A DNA stretch of 64,000 nt from Sipunculus nudus (lineage: Eukaryota > Annelida > Sipuncula > Golfingiida > Sipunculidae). The position numbers were made by a program, and so were the translations under genes. Of this stretch, positions 59,901 to 64,000 are shown piece after piece; within the stretch, counting starts at the first letter, position 1; every line of letters begins with the position of its first letter. The notes beneath the pieces are model-generated. The model worked only from the letters and a program-made list of their open reading frames with translations, made no database searches and was not told the origin of the DNA. Location of the stretch: positions 21,741,079-21,805,078 of the forward strand of contig CM049307.1 in the NCBI GenBank assembly GCA_026874595.1. Direction: 5' to 3'.

Positions 59901-62900
59901 ACGATTTTTGCCCTGTTAACAAAAGACCGCATCTTTAAATGTCTAAAAAAATCGTAAAAAATCGAAAAAAATACAGGTCGCGCCACCAGTTTGCATAAAC
60001 TGATAAAACTCTCCATGATCAATATCCATGCAAAGAATCATCGTGATCAATGCATTTGTTGTTCAGATACTTTAGCTTTTGTATGAAATGTTCTATTATT
60101 CAGGGGGGTACTTCGGAGCCCCATATCTTGAGGAATATGGGTAACAGAGACCTAATTTCAGGTTTTCAAGGAGATTTTTTCTTGGACCTCTCTGGATGTC
60201 AAGCCAGAAGATTCTAGGTCCAGGGGTTATGATTTGTGCCCTGTAAAAAGATGACCACATCTTTAAAGGTCTAAAAAATAGAGAAAAAATCGAAAAAATA
60301 CAGGTGGCGCCACCAGTCTACAGAAACTGATGAAACACTCAATTATTAATATCCATGCAAAGAATTATCGTGATCAATGCGCTTGTTGTTCAGATATTTG
60401 AGCTTTTGTATGAAATTTTCTATTATTCCGGGGAGGTACTTCGGAGCCCCCTAGCTGAAAGAATATGGGTAACAGAGACCTAATTTCAGGTTTCCAAGGA
60501 GGTTTTTCATTGACCTCTCTGGATGTCATGTCAGAAGATTCTAGGTCTAGGGGTTACGATTTGTGCCCTTTTAAAAGATGTCCACATCTTTAAAGGTCTC
60601 AAAAATGGAGAAAAAAAATGGTTAAAAAATAAAATTATACAGGTGGCGCCACTAGTCTGCAGAAACTGATGAAACAGTCCATGATCAATATCCATGCAAA
60701 TAATCATGGTAATCAATGCATTTGTTGTTTAGATACTTGAGCTTTGGTATGAAATTTTCTATTATTCTGGGGGGAGGGGTACTTCGGAGCCCCCTAGCTG
60801 GAAGAATATGGCTAACAGAGACCTAATTTCAGGTTTCCAAGGAGATTTTTCATTGACCTCTCTGGATGTCATGTCAGAAGATCTAGGTCTAGGGGTTACG
60901 ATTTGTGCCCTTTTAAAAGATGTCCACATCTTTAAAGGTCTCAAAGATAGAGAAAAAAAAATGGTTTAAAAATAAAATTATACAGGTGGCGCCACCGGTC
61001 TGCAGAAACTGATGGAACAGTCCATGATCAATATCCATGCAAAGAATCATGGTGATCAATACATTAGTTGTTCAGATACTTGCGCTTTTGTATGAAATTT
61101 TCCAATATTCTCGTGGGTACTTCGAAGTCTCATAGCTGGATGAATATGGGTAACAGAGAGCTTATTTCCTGGTTTCCACAGCGATTTTTCATGGACCTCT
61201 CTGGATGCTGAGTAAGAAGATTCTATGTCCAGCGGTTACGATTGTGCTCTGTCAAAATATTACTGCATCTTTAAAGGTCTCAAAAATAAAGACAAAAGTC
61301 GTTATAAAATAAAAAAAAAACAGGTGGCGCCACCTGTCTGCAATAATCTGATGAAACACTCCATGATCAACATCCATGCAAAGAATCATGGTGATCAATG
61401 CTTTAGTTGTTCAGATACTTGAGCTTTTGTATGAAATTTTCCATTATTCTCGGGGGTACTTCGGAGCCCCGTAGCTGAAAGAATATGGGTTACAGGAACC
61501 TAATTTCAAGTTTCCAAAGAGATTTTCCATGGACTTCTTTGGATGTAAAGTAAGAAGATTCATGGTCCAGCGGTTACGATTTTTGCCCTGTTAACAAAAG
61601 ACCGCATCTTTAAATGTCTAAAAAAATCGTAAAAAATCGAAAAAATTACAGGTTGCGCCACCAGTTTGCATAAACTGATAAAACTCTCCATGATCAATAT
61701 CCATGCAAAGAATCATCGTGATCAATGCATTTGTTGTTCAGATACTTGAGCTTTTGTATGAAAAATGTTCTATTATTCAGGGGGGTACTTCGGAGCCCCA
61801 TATCTTGAGGAATATGGGTAACAGAGACCTAATTTCAGGTTTTCAAGGAGATTTTTTCATGGACCTCTCTGGATGTCAAGCCAGAAGATTCTAGGTCCAG
61901 GGGTTATGATTTGTGCCCTGTAAAAAGATGACCACATCTTTAAAGGTCTAAAAAATAGAGAAAAAATCGAAAAAATACAGGTGGCGCCACCAGTCTACAG
62001 AAACTGATGAAACACTCAATTATTAATATCCATGCAAAGAATTATCGTGATCAATGCGCTTGTTGTTCAGATATTTGAGCTTTTGTATGAAATTTTCTAT
62101 TATTCCGGGGAGGTACTTCGGAGCCCCCTAGCTGAAAGAATATGGGTAACAGAGACCTAATTTCAGGTTTCCATGGAGATTTTTCATTGACCTCTCTGAA
62201 TGTCATGTCAGAAGATTCTAGGTCTAGGGGTTACGATTTGTGCCCTTTTAAAAGATGTCCACATCTTAAAAGGTCTCAAAAATGGAGAAAAAAAAAAAAT
62301 GGTTAAAAAATAAAATTATACAGGTGGCGCCACTAGTCTGCAGAAACTGATGAAACAGTCCATGATCAATATCCATGCAAATAATCATGGTAATCAATGC
62401 ATTTGTTGTTTAGATACTTGAGCTTTGGTATGAAATTTTCTATTATTCTGGGGGGAGGGGTACTTCGGAGCCCCCTAGCTGGAAGAATATGGGTAACAGA
62501 GACCTAATTTCAGGTTTCCAAGGAGATTTTTCATTGACCTCTCTGGATGTCATGTCAGAAGATTCTAGGTCTAGGGGTTACGATTTGTGCCCTTTTAAAA
62601 GATGTCCACATCTTTAAAGGTCTCAAAGATAGAGAAAAAAAAATTGTTTAAAAATAAAATTATACAGGTGGCGCCACCGGTCTGCAGAAACTGATGGAAC
62701 AGTCCATTATCAATATCCATGCAAAGAATCATGGTGATCAATACATTAGTTGTTCAGATACTTGCGCTTTTGTATGAAATTTTCCAATATTCTCGTGGGT
62801 ACTTCGAAGTCTCATAGCTGGATGAATATGGGTTACAGGGACCTAATTTCAGGTTTCCACAGCGATTTTTCATGGACCTCTCTGGATGTCAAGCCAGAAG

Positions 62901-63313
62901 ATTCTAGGTCCAGGGGTTATGATTTGTGTCTGCAGAAACTGATGGAACAGTCCATTATCAATATCCATGCAAAGAATCATGGTGATCAATACATTAGTTG
63001 TTCAGATATTTGAGCTTTTGTATGAAATTTTCTATTATTCCGGGGAGGTACTTCGGAGCCCCCTAGCTGAAAGAATATGGGTAACAGAGACCTTATTTCA
63101 GGTTTCCAAGGAGATTTTTCATGGACCTCTCTGGATGTCAAGTCAGAAGATTCTAGGTCCAGGGGTTACAATTTGTGCACTGTAAAAAGATGACCACAAC
63201 CTTAAAGGTCTAAAAAATAGAGGAAAAAAAACGTTAAAAAATTCGAAAAAAATACAGGTGGCGCCACCTGTATTTGCAGAAACTGATGATGACTTTAAGT
63301 CAGCTGAGCTTAA
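56925..63313 (-). mobile_element. Helentron-like element family A, expanded ~19-monomer array
   Basis: Minus-strand family A element. Its 3' end (ACCCATGGGT hairpin, then CACTTGT; subterminal GGCTGAGC) is at 56925-56955 and its 5' end (AAGCTCAGCTGACTTAAAG) is at 63290-63313. In between are monomers of 327-347 bp, anchored by CAGGTGGCGCCACC-type cores at 57264, 57602, 57936, 58278, 58617, 58962, 59309, 59646, 59974, 60301, 60640, 60983, 61321, 61649, 61978, 62321, 62665 and 63255, plus one deleted unit near 62930. Other copies here have one to four monomers. The GTCCGTC leader is missing: the last monomer joins the 5' end directly. The many open frames of 60-87 codons across this segment are repeat shadows. 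Confidence 0.88.
58940..62850 (-). repeat. Five-monomer higher-order repeat, period about 1.68 kb
   Basis: Monomer types recur in a fixed order. Anchors at 58962, 60640 and 62321 share AAATAATCATGGTAATC. Those at 59309, 60983 and 62665 share ACCGGTCTGCAG. Those at 59646 and 61321 share CTGTCTGCAATAATCTG. Those at 59974 and 61649 share TTTGCATAAACTGATAAAAC. Those at 60301 and 61978 share CACTCAATTATTAATATCC. Distances between equivalents are 1,674-1,682 bp. Equivalents look nearly identical whereas neighbours differ clearly, so the five-unit block was amplified recently. Confidence 0.87.
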
Positions 63314-64000
63314 AACAATTACAATAATATGTGTATTATCTCACGCAATTAATCAATATGCCAGAATACAACTATCCCAGCAAAACCGTCACGTCACATG
63401 GACGAATGGACCCAAACCCGCTGTTATATACGCTGTTATGATTTTCCGTAAAAATAAATGCATCCGGTTTGTCTCTGTTTATCCTAACAAGAATGAGTGA
63501 CTAGAGGTCTGCTCTTGCTCATGTACGAAAACTCCCATACAAGAAGAAGAAAAACCGGATGGAAGCTACAAAAATCTTGATTTGCGCGGAACGATCTCAT
63601 AAATGATTTGTTATATGTGCCGTACGCGCCCGGTGCAAGCTTGTTTCCACTCGTGTACAGGAGTTAGCCAACGGTTTTAGAACAAAATATTGGTAGATAC
63701 TATACTATGTTAAGAGTGAACGCTTTATTTCTAGTATATTTAACATATCTTTTATGTGAATAGGTCCATTTCAATAATCTATAGACAACCAAGCAAAATG
63801 CAACTATCTAATATGCCGGGTATAGGAGGTATGATTGGACGATATATGATGTCCTGAAAATTAGAAAACCTATTTAACATGGTAACATGTTTCATTTTAC
63901 GAAAGGGGTTCGTTCCACTATTATTTTTTATATTTTACTCCCATGGATTCAAATAATCGTTGAAATTTTCAATATTTCTTGAAGTGAATAGACATATCTT
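63314..64000. other. Stretch without a supported gene
   Basis: Right flank of the array. No recognisable gene or repeat; the frame at 63258-63500 begins inside the array and is not a gene. Confidence 0.5.

Noticed and set aside
57656-63185. Many similar small frames containing SMINIHAKNHGDQ or RDLISGFQ on the plus strand
   Set aside because: They are the same frame through successive repeat monomers. Period lengths of 327-347 are not consistently multiples of three and stops vary between units, so there is no coding selection visible.
56925-63313. A Rep/helicase or other autonomous helitron gene within the long family A element
   Set aside because: The whole interval is accounted for by ~340-bp monomers; no long frame or helicase motif is present.

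Overview
The window looks like AT-rich nuclear DNA of a marine invertebrate, most likely a bivalve or related mollusc. The evidence is indirect. There are no bacterial-style operons or dense ORFs, there are many long AT microsatellites and C/G homopolymers, and many dispersed repeats carry the GTCCGTC-rich leader and tandem ~300-340 bp monomers that I associate with bivalve genomes. I found no intact host protein gene, rRNA gene, functional tRNA gene or CRISPR array. Nearly every open frame of 60-130 codons is a chance frame or a frame through a repeat. Coordinates of repeat edges were read by eye and may be off by a few bases.

Layout. 1-12.6 kb is mostly unannotated AT-rich sequence with a microsatellite, two dispersed repeats (one minus-strand copy of a three-copy family, one copy of a C-rich family), a trinucleotide palindrome and a ~113-bp tandem repeat. 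12.6-15.2 kb is a cluster of three inverted-repeat elements: a 0.55-kb foldback, a 0.5-kb MITE whose second copy lies at 53.9-54.5 kb, and a CpG/ACGT-rich TIR element. 21.7-22.7 kb is a non-autonomous PIF/Harbinger element that still carries the first 117 codons of its transposase. 28.2-32.1 kb is a 3.9-kb foldback with ~500-bp arms made partly of ATAATGTAA-type sub-repeats and partly of a helentron-like repeat. 33.0-36.1 kb is a helentron-like (HINE-like) element, family A, with another (family C) inserted in it. 38.8-39.3 kb holds a C-rich repeat abutting a MITE with a TTA target duplication. 42.18-42.60 kb is a complete 413-bp terminal-repeat retrotransposon in miniature (TRIM) with two identical 144-bp LTRs, a tRNA-Leu primer-binding site and tRNA-like A and B boxes inside the LTR. 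43.8-45.8 kb is a broken DDE-type transposase. 45.9-50.4 kb is a broken L1-type LINE split by a helentron-like element, family B, at 46.72-47.75 kb. 56.9-63.3 kb is a 6.4-kb family A array of about 19 monomers with a five-monomer higher-order period.

How the parts relate. The three helentron-like families end in CTAGT, two of them show a subterminal inverted repeat plus a 3' hairpin, and two insertion sites can be read as T^T because the interrupted host repeat is recognisable. Their internal monomers are otherwise dissimilar but all contain the same 12-bp palindrome GGTGGCGCCACC. No Rep/helicase, LTR-retrotransposon polyprotein or full Harbinger transposase is present, so all these elements would depend on proteins encoded elsewhere. 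The main candidates for something new are the TRIM with a tRNA-like promoter in its LTR, and the shared palindrome with higher-order amplification of the helentron-like monomers.
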